Assembly (NCBI GenBank): GCA_949361645.1
Contig: OX442424.1
Location: 1,379,895 to 1,443,894 of the forward strand
Origin: Spongilla lacustris
Lineage: Eukaryota > Porifera > Demospongiae > Spongillida > Spongillidae
DNA length: 64,000 bases
Reading direction: 5' to 3'
Of this stretch, positions 36,401-47,175 are shown piece by piece (the first letter of the stretch is position 1; every line of letters begins with the position of its first letter). The notes below the pieces were generated by a model. That model saw only the letters and a program-made list of their open reading frames with translations, ran no database searches and was not told the origin of the DNA. A program made the translations under genes and the position numbers.

Positions 36401-37260
36401 AAGTCGGAATTGGGTGGGGATTTGACGCGTGAATATGATTACACGTAGCGTAGACTTTTGACCAGTTATTATCCCCCAATCAACGGCGGTACGGTTTGCT
36501 GTAGGCGCATTACTATTGCGGCGCCACTATTAAAAATGTTAACGTTTGTCCCTAAGTTTGGGACAACCGTTTAATTGAAATTAATGTGCCTTTATTCATC
36601 ACCGTACGAAGGACATGGAAGGTTAAAACTCTACATGCAGGTTCATATAGTGCAATAAACCTCTTATCCAATCCAGTTTTATCTCATATCTTGAAGAAGA
36701 AGCAGAAGAAACCTTATTAATGGGAAGGAGAGAGCATTATCTCTGTGATCTGAGCTTTCTAAGTGTTGCAGTTTCTCTATCCAAAATACGCTGGCTAAAG
36801 TCCAATTGAGTCGACAATATATCGAGGGTACAATGTAATTGGAATTAGTTCATTTATGCGTTGTATGCCATTCATTGCATGCTGATGCACAGCACCAATC
36901 CAACATATATAGTAACGAAACAATTATGAGTTTATAAATATTAGAGAAATAGAATTTACGATGCAAGTTGAAGAAACAGAAACATTATCCACGTAGCCAC
37001 TAGGTTATTTGCTGAAATACGATTTATAGTATAACTCATAATATCAATAATCAATTACTATTTACTAAATTGGTGCATAAAAATCTTCATTTATATCTTG
37101 TCTTGATACAAGACTTCGATTTCAAACCCTGCAGACTTAAAAGCTCAAACCTGGCATGCATTTGGCTACCTAAATAGTACCTGCCACAAGCCTACAAAAC
37201 GGTACCTGCTACAAACCTACTAAATATGTCGACACTTAGGTGTGCTCAATATGGGAACTG
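33466..37260. repeat. Segmental duplication block 2, upstream of the intact gene
   Basis: Matches 3285-7330 in order and orientation. It has its own insertions, such as about 33520-34130 near the left edge, and lacks the retroelement fragment of the left copy. It includes the hAT terminus remnant with a G run of about 25 at 35607-35632 and a (TA)n tract at about 36200. Confidence 0.8.
36655..36790 (+). promoter_or_regulatory. Conserved block upstream of intact TRIM-NHL gene
   Basis: Near copy of 6484-6612 (TGCAATAAACCTC ... TGAGCTTTCTAAGTGTTG), 0.7 kb before the start codon. A promoter or 5' exon role is inferred only from its repeated position. Confidence 0.35.
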
Positions 37261-37442
37261 CAATTGAAAATGTGTTGAGACAAGGTTTGTTTATTTATCA
37301 GCAACAAATGATGGCTGAATGCTAAAATCCAATTCTCTTGTATAAAGCCTAAGTTACAAGCAAATAGTAAAAAGAAATCATGGAACACATACAATACAAT
37401 TGTGTGCATAGTGTTACCCTTCAACTGATTTACTGCAAATGT

Positions 37443-37457
37443 CATCTCATCTGTAGA
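37443..37457 (+). other. Putative 3' splice site before start codon
   Basis: CATCTCATCTGTAG followed by AATG. The pyrimidine-rich tract and AG match the acceptor-like string of the other copies. If used, the in-frame sequence further upstream (to 37380) is intronic and translation begins at 37458. Confidence 0.55.
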
Positions 37458-39626
37458 ATGACTACAAAGGATTGCCTTCCACATCATGTGACCTGTCAGA
37501 TGTGCTCTAGGCCCTTCAATGACCCAAGAATACTACCATGTCTGCACTCCTTCTGTTGTCAGTGCCTTCACAAGGAGATGAAGGTTGGACCTCAGAAAAG
37601 CCTTCAGTGTCCCACCTGTCTAAGAAATGTTCCCATCCCAGTGGGAGGGGCCAGTGCTTTCCCTCAGAACCTACGTCTTGGGTTTGAGGTGGAGGTTGCT
37701 GGGTACATGTCCAAGTTAGCCAGTAGCTCTGGAGTGTCTTGTACCTTCTGTGTACAAGGATGCAATGATCCTGCAGTTGTATTCTGTTGTTCATGTCACA
37801 CGTTCATGTGCAAAGGTGGCCAAGAATGTCACAATCGTGCTCCACATCTGTTCCAGCACACTGTGATAGGACTGGACAGGGAGTCAGCCACACTGCTACC
37901 AGCACTCATGGAACCAACAGAGCATTACTGCTCTCATCCAAAACACAAGAAACAAGAATTGGATCTCTACTGTAAGACGTGTAGCTGTCCTATCTGTCAG
38001 CTCTGTGTCATAGTAGTTCACAAAGACCACAACATCACTGAGCTATCCACTGTTGCAGAAGCTGATAGAGATGAAATGAGAGGGATACTTCAATGTGCAC
38101 AAGAGGTTGGGTCAAAATTGGCTGGTGCCATTGATGCCAATAAGAAGATAATGCAACAGGTGGAGACCTCCAAACAAGTAGCTGAACTGGTCATCATACA
38201 GACCTTTAAGCAACTGATGGAGACATTGGAGGAAAGAAAGAAAGTGTTGTTGATGGAGTTGGAAACCATTGCACTCTCCAAGACAACATCTCTGACCCTT
38301 CAGAAGGAGCAGTTTGAGAAGATCCAACGTGACATCAGTCACTACACTGAAGTGACCTCCCATATCCTCCAGACCCACACTGACCATGAGGTGGTAGCTC
38401 TTGGAAGACTGGTGCCCACTGAATTGAAGACCACCCTAAAAAAAGCGAAGGATATGTCCCTCACTCCAAATCCACCGAGCTACCTATCTGCTACTTTACA
38501 GACAGACCCCCTTGCTAAAGTACTATCTGAATTTGGTACTATTGTGGACTTATCTCCTTCTTGTATGTTTGACTCTGCCATCTTCAGGGTGAACAGAAAG
38601 TGCCAAGTTAACGTGGAGACTAAGACATCAAAGGGAGAGAGGTACCCATGTGGTGGTCTGCAGGTGAAAGCTGAGTTGAGGCCCAAGTCACATCATGGAC
38701 CAGTTGTCTTGGGTCAGGTGGAAGACCATGGGGATGGTACATACACCATCACCCTCACCCCTCATACTGCTGGTCCTCACCAGCTCCTCATCACAGTGGA
38801 TGGTCATCATGTACAAAGGAGTCCTTATGACCTGAAGGTGAAGTGTGATTATACCTCATTAGTAATCAATTTAAAAGAGAGTCCATTATGTGTTGGCATC
38901 CATGAGAATGGAGATATCTATGTGGGCAGTATTGATCACCGCATATATGTGTTTGACCAAGGTGGTCTCCTGAAGAAAATCATTGGTTGCAAGGGTAGTG
39001 GTGATGGTCAGTTCAACATCCCATATAGTATATCCATTATAGGAGAGGTGATGTATATTGCTGACTATGGTAATCATCGCATACAGAAGCTGACAACAGG
39101 TGGAAGGTTCCTTCATAAGTTTGGTAAGGAAGGATCAGGTCAGGGACAGTTCAGGTATCCACGTGGTGTTATTGTTGACTCAAATAACAGAGTGATTGTC
39201 TCAGACATGGACAACAACAGAGTTCAAATATTCAGACAAGATGGTAACTGGTTATTGACCATAGATGGTTCCAGTATTGGTGATACCTTTTTCCAGCATC
39301 CATTGGGCCTGGCCTTAGACCCACAAGGGAATATTCATGTTGCAGCTGATGGTTCAAACACCATAAAAGTCTTCACACCTGAAGGTACTTATGTCAGATC
39401 ATATGGAGATGTAAAGAATCCTTCAGGAGTAGCAGTTGATGAAGAAGGCTACAGCTATGTCAGTGAAATGGATGGTAATTGCTTCTCCATCTTTGATCCC
39501 AAAGGACAGAAGATACACATATTAGGGAATCTGAGCAAACCATGTGGAGTGGCACTAGATCCTCTAAGGGGTAGTCTTTATGTTCCTAATTATGGTAATA
39601 GTTGTGTTCTGAAGTACAGCCTGTAA
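37458..39626 (+). CDS. TRIM-NHL protein (RING, B-boxes, coiled coil, filamin, NHL), intact
   Basis: The only full-length intact copy: 722 aa, one uninterrupted frame. The C3HC4 RING uses C13, C16, C28, H30, C33, C36, C51 and C54. Two B-box-type zinc regions lie at about 92-135 and 155-195, a coiled coil at about 205-300, the filamin/ABP280 domain at about 370-462 and NHL propeller repeats from about 470 to the end. By family knowledge it is an E3 ubiquitin ligase, probably cytoplasmic and self-associating through the coiled coil, with the NHL propeller recruiting RNA or protein. The start MTTKDCLPHH was chosen because it is shared by the copies and follows the acceptor-like AG. Compared with its relatives it lacks two residues in the RING loop (KEMKVG for KEMEKVG removes one) and the CDVQQ stretch before the NHL. 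It resembles TRIM2/3/71-type proteins; orthology to one is not claimed. Confidence 0.92.
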   Translation: MTTKDCLPHHVTCQMCSRPFNDPRILPCLHSFCCQCLHKEMKVGPQKSLQCPTCLRNVPIPVGGASAFPQNLRLGFEVEVAGYMSKLASSSGVSCTFCVQGCNDPAVVFCCSCHTFMCKGGQECHNRAPHLFQHTVIGLDRESATLLPALMEPTEHYCSHPKHKKQELDLYCKTCSCPICQLCVIVVHKDHNITELSTVAEADRDEMRGILQCAQEVGSKLAGAIDANKKIMQQVETSKQVAELVIIQTFKQLMETLEERKKVLLMELETIALSKTTSLTLQKEQFEKIQRDISHYTEVTSHILQTHTDHEVVALGRLVPTELKTTLKKAKDMSLTPNPPSYLSATLQTDPLAKVLSEFGTIVDLSPSCMFDSAIFRVNRKCQVNVETKTSKGERYPCGGLQVKAELRPKSHHGPVVLGQVEDHGDGTYTITLTPHTAGPHQLLITVDGHHVQRSPYDLKVKCDYTSLVINLKESPLCVGIHENGDIYVGSIDHRIYVFDQGGLLKKIIGCKGSGDGQFNIPYSISIIGEVMYIADYGNHRIQKLTTGGRFLHKFGKEGSGQGQFRYPRGVIVDSNNRVIVSDMDNNRVQIFRQDGNWLLTIDGSSIGDTFFQHPLGLALDPQGNIHVAADGSNTIKVFTPEGTYVRSYGDVKNPSGVAVDEEGYSYVSEMDGNCFSIFDPKGQKIHILGNLSKPCGVALDPLRGSLYVPNYGNSCVLKYSL

Positions 39627-40470
39627 TCAGTGTAATGACATCCAGCTTAGTACTGATGTACATGTACATGTGTATTATCTGGATTTGGTTACATTATGGA
39701 CCTATCTACTTCTTTTATGTTTGGCTCATCATAGTATTGTTACGTGGGTTAACGAGCAACTTTAATAGTAACTTCAGTCTCAACAATGCGCTCACAGCAA
39801 CACGACGACACCACTACGTAACTAAGCAACCCCTGCTCACCTATCGTCCTTGTGCGCATGCACATCCTATATACTAACATTACTATGTTACAGTATTCAG
39901 GATGCACAGAAAGTGCCATGTTATTTGTTATTTTGGCAATGCTTTTTATGAATCAACAAAATACCATCACAAAATGTAATAATCTGTAAGAGTTACTTGC
40001 CATACACACCAATGCTTATTATAATCTTGGCAGGTGTACATTAGGTGCCCAAATACAGAAAATGTACAAAGCTGTGCCATATAGTTCCTTTTGCAGTATT
40101 TGGAATAATGTCCAGCAAAATAATATTTTTTACTAAAGTTGGCTACAGGTTGGTGATAAGTGTAAACAAACCTAAACATATTCAAATGCAATTCATGGGT
40201 ATCACTTTGCAGTACCTATGTGCATGTCTGGTTTTGAACCCTTAAGTCTAGATGGTGGGAAAGGTGGTCGATCCAGGGTTGAGGCAGCTTTAGAGTCAAC
40301 ATATAAAGAAATAGGATTTGTATGCACCATGGAATTCAGAAATATGCATGTGCACTTTAAAATCATTTATCAATTTGTCTATCAGTTATAACTTAATATG
40401 CAACTGCTCCACAATTATATCATAATTAATTATTATTATATATATATGTCCCATGCAGCACATACAACTT
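39627..40470. other. Intergenic, no gene seen
   Basis: AT-rich. Short strings after the stop (TTTTGGCAATG, AATCAACAAAA) are shared with other 3' flanks. No gene, RNA or clear repeat is recognised. Confidence 0.45.
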
Positions 40471-41897
40471 GATACGACTTGTAACTGTTTCATCTGTCAC
40501 ATTTGTTGCATGACACATGTAAGGTTCATAAATATAACAGCATCACTGCATGAGCTGTCCACTGACGGTTGCAGAAGCTGATAGGGATGAAATGAGAGGG
40601 ACACTTCAGTATGCACAAGACGTTGTATCAACATTGGCTGGTGCCATTGATGCCAATAAGTAGATAGTGCAACAGGTGGAGAACTCCAAACAAAAAGCTG
40701 AACTGGCCATCATACAGACCTTTACGAAACTGATGGAGACATTGGAGGAAAGAAAGTATTGATGGAGTTGAAAACAATTGCACTCTCCAAGGCAACATCT
40801 CTGACCCTTCAGAAGGAGCAGTTTGAGAACTCCATGAGATTCAACATGACATCAGTTAATACAATCAGACCCACACTGACCATGAGGTGGTAGCTCTTGG
40901 AGGACTGGTACCCATTGAACTGAAGGCCACCCTCAAGAAGGTGGAGAATGTGTCCCTCACTCCAAATCCATGTATAGCTACCTATTGGACTCTCTTTTGG
41001 ACCTACCTTTTTGTTGTATGTTTAACTCTGCCAGATATATCCAGAGTGAACAGAAAGGACCTTGTTAAAATTGAGACAGGTAAGGGACATTTCAGGAGTC
41101 CATATGCATGGTGTTTTTGTTGACTCAGAGTGATTGTCTCTGACAGGAAACACAACAGGGTTCAGGTATTCAGTCAAACTGATGACTGTCATAGATGGTA
41201 CTGGTTGTTTCTGCAGTGTATGTCGGACAATGTGGCGGTCCCTTTGTCTGGGCGCGGGCCAGCCCGAGGCGGCCGCAGATTGTTCTGGATGGTGCTTACA
41301 TGTATGCTATACATTGTATGTGAGCATGTGTGTTATGAGTTGTTTGCCCTTGGCTGGACGCAGCCACGGGAACACGCTCGCAAGCAGTCTCCAGCCAGGA
41401 GCAAACAACTCATAACACACATGGTCACATACAATATATAGCATACATGTAAGCACCATCCAGAACAATCTGCAGCCGCCTCGGGCTGGCCCGCGCCCCA
41501 GCCGGCGCGCCCAGACAAAGGGACCGCCACATTGTCCGACATACACTACAGTTTCCATGCAGTGTCTATGATGTCTATCCTTAGACCCACAAGTGAAAAT
41601 TCGTTTTGCAAGCCAAGCTTCAAACACCATAAAAGTCTTCAGACCTGATGGTACTTATGTCAGATCATATGGAGATACGGTGACTTCATTAAGAGTAGGA
41701 GTTGGTGAAGAAAGTTACAGCTATGTCAGTGAATGGGATAGAGGCTGCTTCTCAATATTTGATCCCAAAGGACAGAAGATCCACACAGTAGGGAACCTGA
41801 ACAAACCATTTAGATTGGCATTAGACCCTCTAAGGGGTAGTCCTTATGTTTCAAATTATGGTGCTAGAATAGTGTGCTGAAGTACAGCCTGCAGTGA
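40471..41897 (+). pseudogene. Heavily decayed TRIM-NHL copy
   Basis: Starts in the second B-box (CNCFICH-like), runs through coiled coil with a TAG where AAGAAG stands in other copies, has a short AAAG-region deletion near 40750, loses most of the filamin domain after about 41050, and keeps scraps of NHL (MIVSDRKHNRVQVFSQ; then from 41590 SNTIKVFRPDGTYVRSYGD and CFSIFDPKGQKIHTVGN) to TGA at 41895-41897. A 333-bp fold-back element sits in the NHL part (41215-41547). RING and first B-box are missing. This is the oldest-looking copy in the array. Confidence 0.8.
41215..41547. mobile_element. Fold-back element inside TRIM pseudogene
   Basis: The arms 41215-41357 and 41391-41547 are reverse complements over nearly their whole length (terminus AGTGTATGTCGGACAATG), leaving a loop of only about 33 bp. 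The right arm has about 14 extra bases (CAGCCGGCGCGCC region). No coding capacity is expected: open frames on each strand simply mirror each other. No clear target duplication is read. Confidence 0.8.
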
Positions 41898-42494
41898 CAT
41901 GTGAAGTAGTTGACAAGTTATTCGTTTTTCATAACTCGACAAAACTTCACCAGGGTAGTTTATTCGGAGTCCAAATGTCTTGATGTTCAGGAATACTTTC
42001 TGCCACATCATATTTGCTGAATTAAAATGAATTGGACCAGCTATCTGTCTGTCTGTAAGCAGTTCTTCATTCTCCCGAACAACAAGTGTTATGTCCATAA
42101 GTGCCACCAAGCTGTGCCCTAGGAAGGGACACTCTACCAGAACCATGCCACATTTGAGGGCTGCACCAACCTCATTCTTGATGTGAAAGATGAGCAAGCC
42201 AAGGAGGCCAGAGTGCTTCACAGAGTGAAGGAGACTTCTGCACTATCAAAACACAACGGGAACAATATCTGTCCAGAAAGCTTAGCAGCCACTAACATGT
42301 ACAGCTTGTATCTTCCAAGACTGTCAAAGAGATTGATGAAATCCAACAGCATCTTCATACTCTTTTCAAGCTCACGTTATATGTGCATATCTGTCATGTT
42401 TGTGATGGATTATATGCGAGCTGCCGAGTAAAGGCAACGCTTCTCGACCGAAAACCACGCCCACGAAGCCAACCGACTATTACCGTGGGTAATT
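41898..42494 (-). other. Duplicated host-gene segment, minus strand
   Basis: From 42035 to 42380 it resembles 17415-17710 and partly 56900-57000. On the minus strand the open stretch contains HIKNEVGAALKCGMVLVE and HSLVALMDITLVVRENEELL, which looks like real coding sequence; the plus-strand shadow is interrupted by a stop. No family is recognised. Just right of it the hAT element begins at 42495. Confidence 0.35.
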
Positions 42495-42782
42495 CAGGCC
42501 CGTAGCCAGGGGGGGTTCGGGGGGTTCGAACGAACCCCCCCTCAGAGGATAAAGGTCCTGCACTCCGCTTACGTGGAAGTACTACGGTGCCGCCGTGCAG
42601 GCAGCTCTCTAAGGCGGATTTAGGCGATTAGGCTTCCCTGATCAATAACGTACAACGTAACGGTTAACCTATATTTATTGTTATAATTATCAAATTACGT
42701 CTCAATAATTAAAAAGCAATTTGCGCCGGTTTAATAATTAATCTATACGCCGTCACAATAATAATCGCCGGGCCGATCGACT

Positions 42783-43011
42783 ATGCCGGGTAGCTCCCAA
42801 CAAAAGAAAAGAGAGCGTGAACGAGCGGAGTGCTAGTGCTCTTCGAAGACTGCACAATTATATGAGAGCCTCGATGGGAAATAGCCGTCTTTCTAACCTT
42901 GCTCTCCTGCATATACATTATGACATGGACGTGGACTTAGATGAAGTTGTCACACGCTATGCCCATTTGCACCCAAGGAAGCTTGAACTTGACTCTATTA
43001 TCCGCCCTTGA
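42783..43011 (+). pseudogene. hAT transposase, start fused to C-terminus by deletion
   Basis: The ATG at 42783 starts MPGSSQQKKRERER, matching the basic N-terminus of the transposase at 18809. It jumps directly into the dimerisation domain (ERSASALRRLHNYMRASMG ... LALLHIHYD). The joint lies in a GAGCG-rich microhomology near 42815 and is out of frame. The C-terminal frame alone is open to TGA at 43009-43011 and preserves a terminus that is frameshifted in the 18809 copy. It cannot supply transposase. Confidence 0.75.
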
Positions 43012-43119
43012 ATACTGTTAAAACACTCTGTCACTGTATACTAATTAATTGTGTTTGTATATAAATGTATAACCTGCCTATTTTTCATGTAACTAGTAAA
43101 CTATGTAACTATGTATGAG

Positions 43120-43411
43120 TCAACCATCTAAGTAGAGGTCTGAGACTTTAGCACGGGGACCTGCCCTTGCAAGAAATGCTCTGGCATTCGAGCGCATAAG
43201 GGAAAGGGTTAGAATAAATGCTGTCCAGAGTGGTGGGAGTGGAGGAGTTAACCTGAACTGAAAGGCGGGAAGCAAGTTTCTTGAAAGTGTCAGAGGCAAG
43301 TTGGCCCCAGGCCCCGAATGATTCAACAAGGGGTATGCAGCTCCAGCCTAGTTCTGCACAAATCTTGTATCTTTGTCCCGCTTCGGAAACTATGTCAGGT
43401 TGACTAAGCAG
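43120..43411 (-). pseudogene. Retroelement C-terminal fragment (continues after 45384)
   Basis: The minus strand has CAELGWSCIPLVESFGAWGQ followed in a second frame by LTLSLMRSNARAFLARAG, the same order as the fragment at 23733-24427 (CVPLVVEVFGGWG ... ISLMRQNARALL). A frameshift separates the parts. Its upstream part is displaced by the transposon inserted at 43412-45383 and resumes beyond 45384. It is a truncated non-LTR retroelement relic, inserted into the hAT element. Confidence 0.5.
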
Positions 43412-45383
43412 TAGGGTGTGCAACCTTTTTCATAAATCAAAATCGATTATTTCGACTATGAAAAAAAGTCCAATCGATTTTTCAGGTTAATAGCAACTTG
43501 AAAATTGGTTATTAGAAACATTAAATCGATTTTGGCGATTAGTGCACTATTAATTTGCAAACGATTACCTAGGTTTTGCGAGGTTTTTCCGATTTTTGAT
43601 ATTGGCCAGATAAATCACAGTTTCTCAAGTCTATACACGTATAGCCAGTTTTATTACTTATCAGCTGGTTATGCCAGCATTAAAACAACAGTTACACGTC
43701 CCTTATAAGATAGTATCCGCAGGGACTGGGAACGAGGTGCATTCCAATGTGACGCCACATCCACTGGTGGGAATGATTCAATGGCGGTGGATGGGAATTA
43801 TAAGTGTTTGAACTTTCAAATATCTTTTCACCAAAGAACACGTTTCTGCATGTTGGGTGGATGGGTGGAACACCTTTCCACGCATATGCCAAAGCCGCCA
43901 ATCAAGAGATGTACGTTTTCATAATGTTAATAACTTATGGCCGAACGTCTGGAAAAGAGCCAGTCACCTGACATCAGGGACGGAGCCGCCGGTCCGGTTG
44001 CACGGTTTTAACCGGACCACTTTTTCTCCCTGCTGTCTCGGTCTCAGACCCATTTAATTACATCGTTCTATGTTCTTGCACTACGTCACGTCCGTTACAT
44101 GTTGTACATGCATCACCCATGCATGACTTTACATACTACTACATGTGGCGACCAATGTCTGATCCATTACAGGACCTATCAGCATGTTATTAGCTACAAA
44201 GTAGTACTAAACTAACAGTTCCATTAAAATGGCTACTATTGCCGACGTGCGAGAGTCGATTCCCAGCCTGCCTGATGAGCTCCACCATCCTAAATGCTTT
44301 GCTTTTCCGAAAGAAGCTTTGGAAAGACAAAACCTGTTTTTTGCTCATTGAAGAACCAGTGGTTCGATACTTGGCCTTTTCTCCATTACGATGAAGGACA
44401 GGATGTGCATGATGTTCTGCCACACTTGCGTCACTGCCTTTAAGCTATGCAGAATTAAGTCAAGTAAAAACATAGTATTCTTACCAACTATGAGCACATT
44501 CTGCTGCTGTGGGAGACTGGGGTACCGGTGCATGAAACATCTAACACAGAGATGAAATTATAGATAAGCTATAGCAACACATTGATGATAGCATTTAATT
44601 GTTTCATTGATGACAGAGAACAAAGCAGGACCATCTAAATAAATAAAATACATTTAAATATGTGTCTCTGTGTCGTAATTTCTAAATGAATAGACGGTGA
44701 GTTCAGTTATATTGTAATACGTACTATATTTTTATTGCACTTTTTGCGTAGTTTTGGAGGGTTTTACAACGCAAAAAGCGTTGGCTTCTGGGGCTCCTAG
44801 CTGGGCGGGATGGGTGCCCCCCTCCCGCACCTCCCCGGGGCGGCTCCCCCTGCACGTCGACCATTATTAGTAAATACAACCGGACCACTTTTTGTACGGC
44901 GGCGACGGCCCTGCCTGTGCTGCTGTGCAAAAGAGTACATAGCTCGTTCGATTAACGCACATATACTATACATGTATATACTGCAGAGAGCGCGAACGTA
45001 TTTAAATCTCCGTGCCCACTAACTGCTCCGAGTCTGCTCGTATTCACATGTACGTTGATTAGACTGTTCTTACTAATTCAGCCGGGTCCCCAGACTAATG
45101 TTCATTACATCGTGTTTCTGTTTATCGATTATTTAACCCTTTGTAGTGCAGGCGGGAAAAGCGAAGGGCATATAAAAAAGGGTAATCGATTTCCTACCGA
45201 TTTCTGCATATGAAGGAAACGAATATCGACTAATCGCGACTAAGAAAAACAGAATCGGTTATTTCGACTAAAGGAAATTCTGAAATCGGTAACCTGCTAT
45301 TCTACTAAATGCATAGTCGACCGAATAGGTAATCGCGAATAATCGGTTAACCTACAAAACCTGAAAATCGGTTACACACCCTA
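43412..45383. mobile_element. Nested hAT-like transposon with 8-bp target duplication
   Basis: Ends TAGGGTGTGCAACC at 43412 and GGTTACACACCCTA at 45383; CTAAGCAG is present on both sides (43404-43411, 45384-45391), exactly 8 bp as in classical hAT insertions. Subterminal regions are rich in AATCGATT/TCGACTA-type motifs (43437-43545 and 45182-45375), typical of transposase-binding subterminal repeats. The 2-kb interior shows no intact transposase; short frames at 43692-43901 and 44190-44423 on the minus strand are unidentified. Confidence 0.8.
43975..44913. mobile_element. Possible third-level nested element
   Basis: The left CAGGGACGGAGCCGCCGG and the right end in reverse, CAGGGCCGTCGCCGCCG, resemble each other and are followed inward by AAGTGGTCCGGTTG-type text on both sides. 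Flanks CCTGACAT and CCTGTGCT agree at only five of eight positions, so the target duplication is doubtful. Confidence 0.35.
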
Positions 45384-45741
45384 CTAAGCAGCCATTGAAT
45401 CTGAAGCATTGTTTTTTTTTTAAAGCGAAGATCGATTTAGATTGCATAGCAAACGGCATGTTAGGTTTAGTCCCTTCCCCTCTTTTCATATGAGGCAGCT
45501 CACCTTGGAAGGTCGCATGAAATTGAATTGCTCATCTTATTCATTTTCGGTTGTGAGTGTCTGTAAACTATTAATTCTTTTGTGTTGCCAAATCAAATGT
45601 TTTCAAAAGCTTCCGCGCGAAGCGCGGGAGGGGGCACTTCCCCCTCCCGCACCCTCCCCCTTTTGGTGACCCACGCCCACTTTGGATCCATTTTTTTTTT
45701 TTTCCCGAACCCCCCCTTTTCCTGACCTGGCTACGGGCTTG

Positions 45742-46598
45742 TAATTGTACTTATGCACGTGCGCAACTTGATCACGCTGCGTAAGAAGAGTCCGAGATAA
45801 AGTTTCTAATCAAAAAGTAAGCCTGTCACTGCGAATTGAGTAAGTCCACATTATTCTACATTTAAGAGCATATCCGTAGAGTGCGACAGTTTCCCCTTCC
45901 CCCTGGGCCCACCTCCCCAAGGCCATGGCCAATTACTTGTACACTATAAGACTCACTGCTTGGGCGTCCCTGCATGTACCCAAGATTGGGGCCAGGTGTT
46001 CCAGGGCTAGGTTTTTACAACCAGCCGTCATTTCAATGATTCTATTATCAAGATGTACTGTATACATGTAGCTTTGTAAGGTGTCAATAAAACCGACTGT
46101 ACTAGGCCTAGATGAGAGGTATGATATTCGAAAACTTTAGCCATAGGCGAACAGCGTCCTTCTCAATATAATCGGCGCGAATCGAGTGGGAAGATGTGCA
46201 CGTTCTTCGTGCACCTATACCTCTGTAGCGGATGAAATAAAAAATAAAAAACATTTCAATAGCTGCAGGACCAGTGGCGTAACGAGTAAGCTCTTCCATC
46301 GGGGTCTGGGGCGGAGCCCTAGCTGCTTTGCAACTTTCGCGCATTTTCACTCATAGCATAATTTCATGCTTCCAGACTTCCTGTAAAGCATCTTTCTTTG
46401 TGCTATCAATTCCAATACAAGCTTCGGAAAGGCAAATTGCATGGAAGCTAGCCTGTTTGCAGATTAATAGTAAATGGTATTGCATGCAGCTACACTGCAC
46501 TGCAGGAATGCTTCCTTAACTACTTACTTACATGTGCATGTATATACACTTTAGCTCACAATTAATCAGATAAATAAAATAGATGTGGTTGCATGGGT
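45742..46598. other. Upstream region of TRIM copy at 47176
   Basis: Contains the dispersed block GCACGTGCGCAACT ... CAAAAAGTAAG at about 45755 and a CAGTGGCGTAACGAG transposon-like end near 46272 whose neighbouring text matches, inverted, the piece near 9985-10060. No gene is seen. Confidence 0.5.
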
Positions 46599-46727
46599 AA
46601 AAGTAAAAATATTGGTCCAGCGGCTGCCGGACCAATACTTTTACTTTTAGGTTTATTGCATTCTTGCTATATCAGGGCTGCCGGACCCGTTCCGCCAGCC
46701 CTGATATAGCCGGAATGCAATAAACCT
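46599..46727. repeat. Two adjacent strong hairpins
   Basis: Hairpin 1: arms 46599-46618 and 46629-46648 (one mismatch in 20), 10-base loop. Hairpin 2: arms 46649-46680 and 46696-46727 (32 bp, about two mismatches), 15-base loop; its right arm is the TGCAATAAACCT start of the conserved upstream block. They touch each other with no spacer. Confidence 0.8.
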
Positions 46728-47175
46728 CGTATACAGTTGAATCGAAATCCAGAAGGAAACAGAGAAACCCTTATGCAAGGTTCGCATATACCTGGGTGAG
46801 CGTTATCTCTGTCATTTGGGCTTTCTAAGTGTTAGTGTTTCACTACATTGTAGGTACACAGTGTATGTGCCTGCTCTATTCAAATATGCTTCCCATGGCC
46901 CATGCATTCCCTTGCATGGGTTCATTTTTGCACTTTTAAAAACGAAGGCTGACATGGTTACTGTAGTCCACGACAGCACAGTTATTATTGTGCCGCTTTT
47001 TCTGAACAAAAATATTCAGAGATGAAATAACATGATAATGACATGGCAATGGGTTATTAACCATACCCCCTATAGTTAAGCGAGAAGGGTGCCGGCTTAT
47101 AGCCATGACCACTTATTATAGTGTGGCCATTGCCCTGAAGCTTATGTATTTTTAGCTCTGCTTTTTGTCTGTAGA

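Larger units (their letters stand above)
42495..45741. mobile_element. hAT element, internally deleted, with nested insertions
   Basis: Left end CAGGCCCGTAGCCAGGGGG at 42495, right end CCTGGCTACGGGCTTG at 45726-45741. Both are flanked by TAATT (42490-42494 and 45742-45746), a 5-bp target duplication. The terminus equals that of the decayed autonomous element at 18538. Between the ends lie a deleted transposase gene (42783-43011), a retroelement fragment and a second transposon. The 3.2-kb length is mostly due to the later insertions. Confidence 0.85.

Noticed and set aside
37380..37457. Upstream ATG adding 26 residues to the intact TRIM gene
   Set aside because: The other copies share no such extension, and a splice-acceptor-like string lies between it and the conserved start.
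41215..41630. Frames of 69-107 codons on both strands
   Set aside because: They are mirror images produced by the fold-back element.
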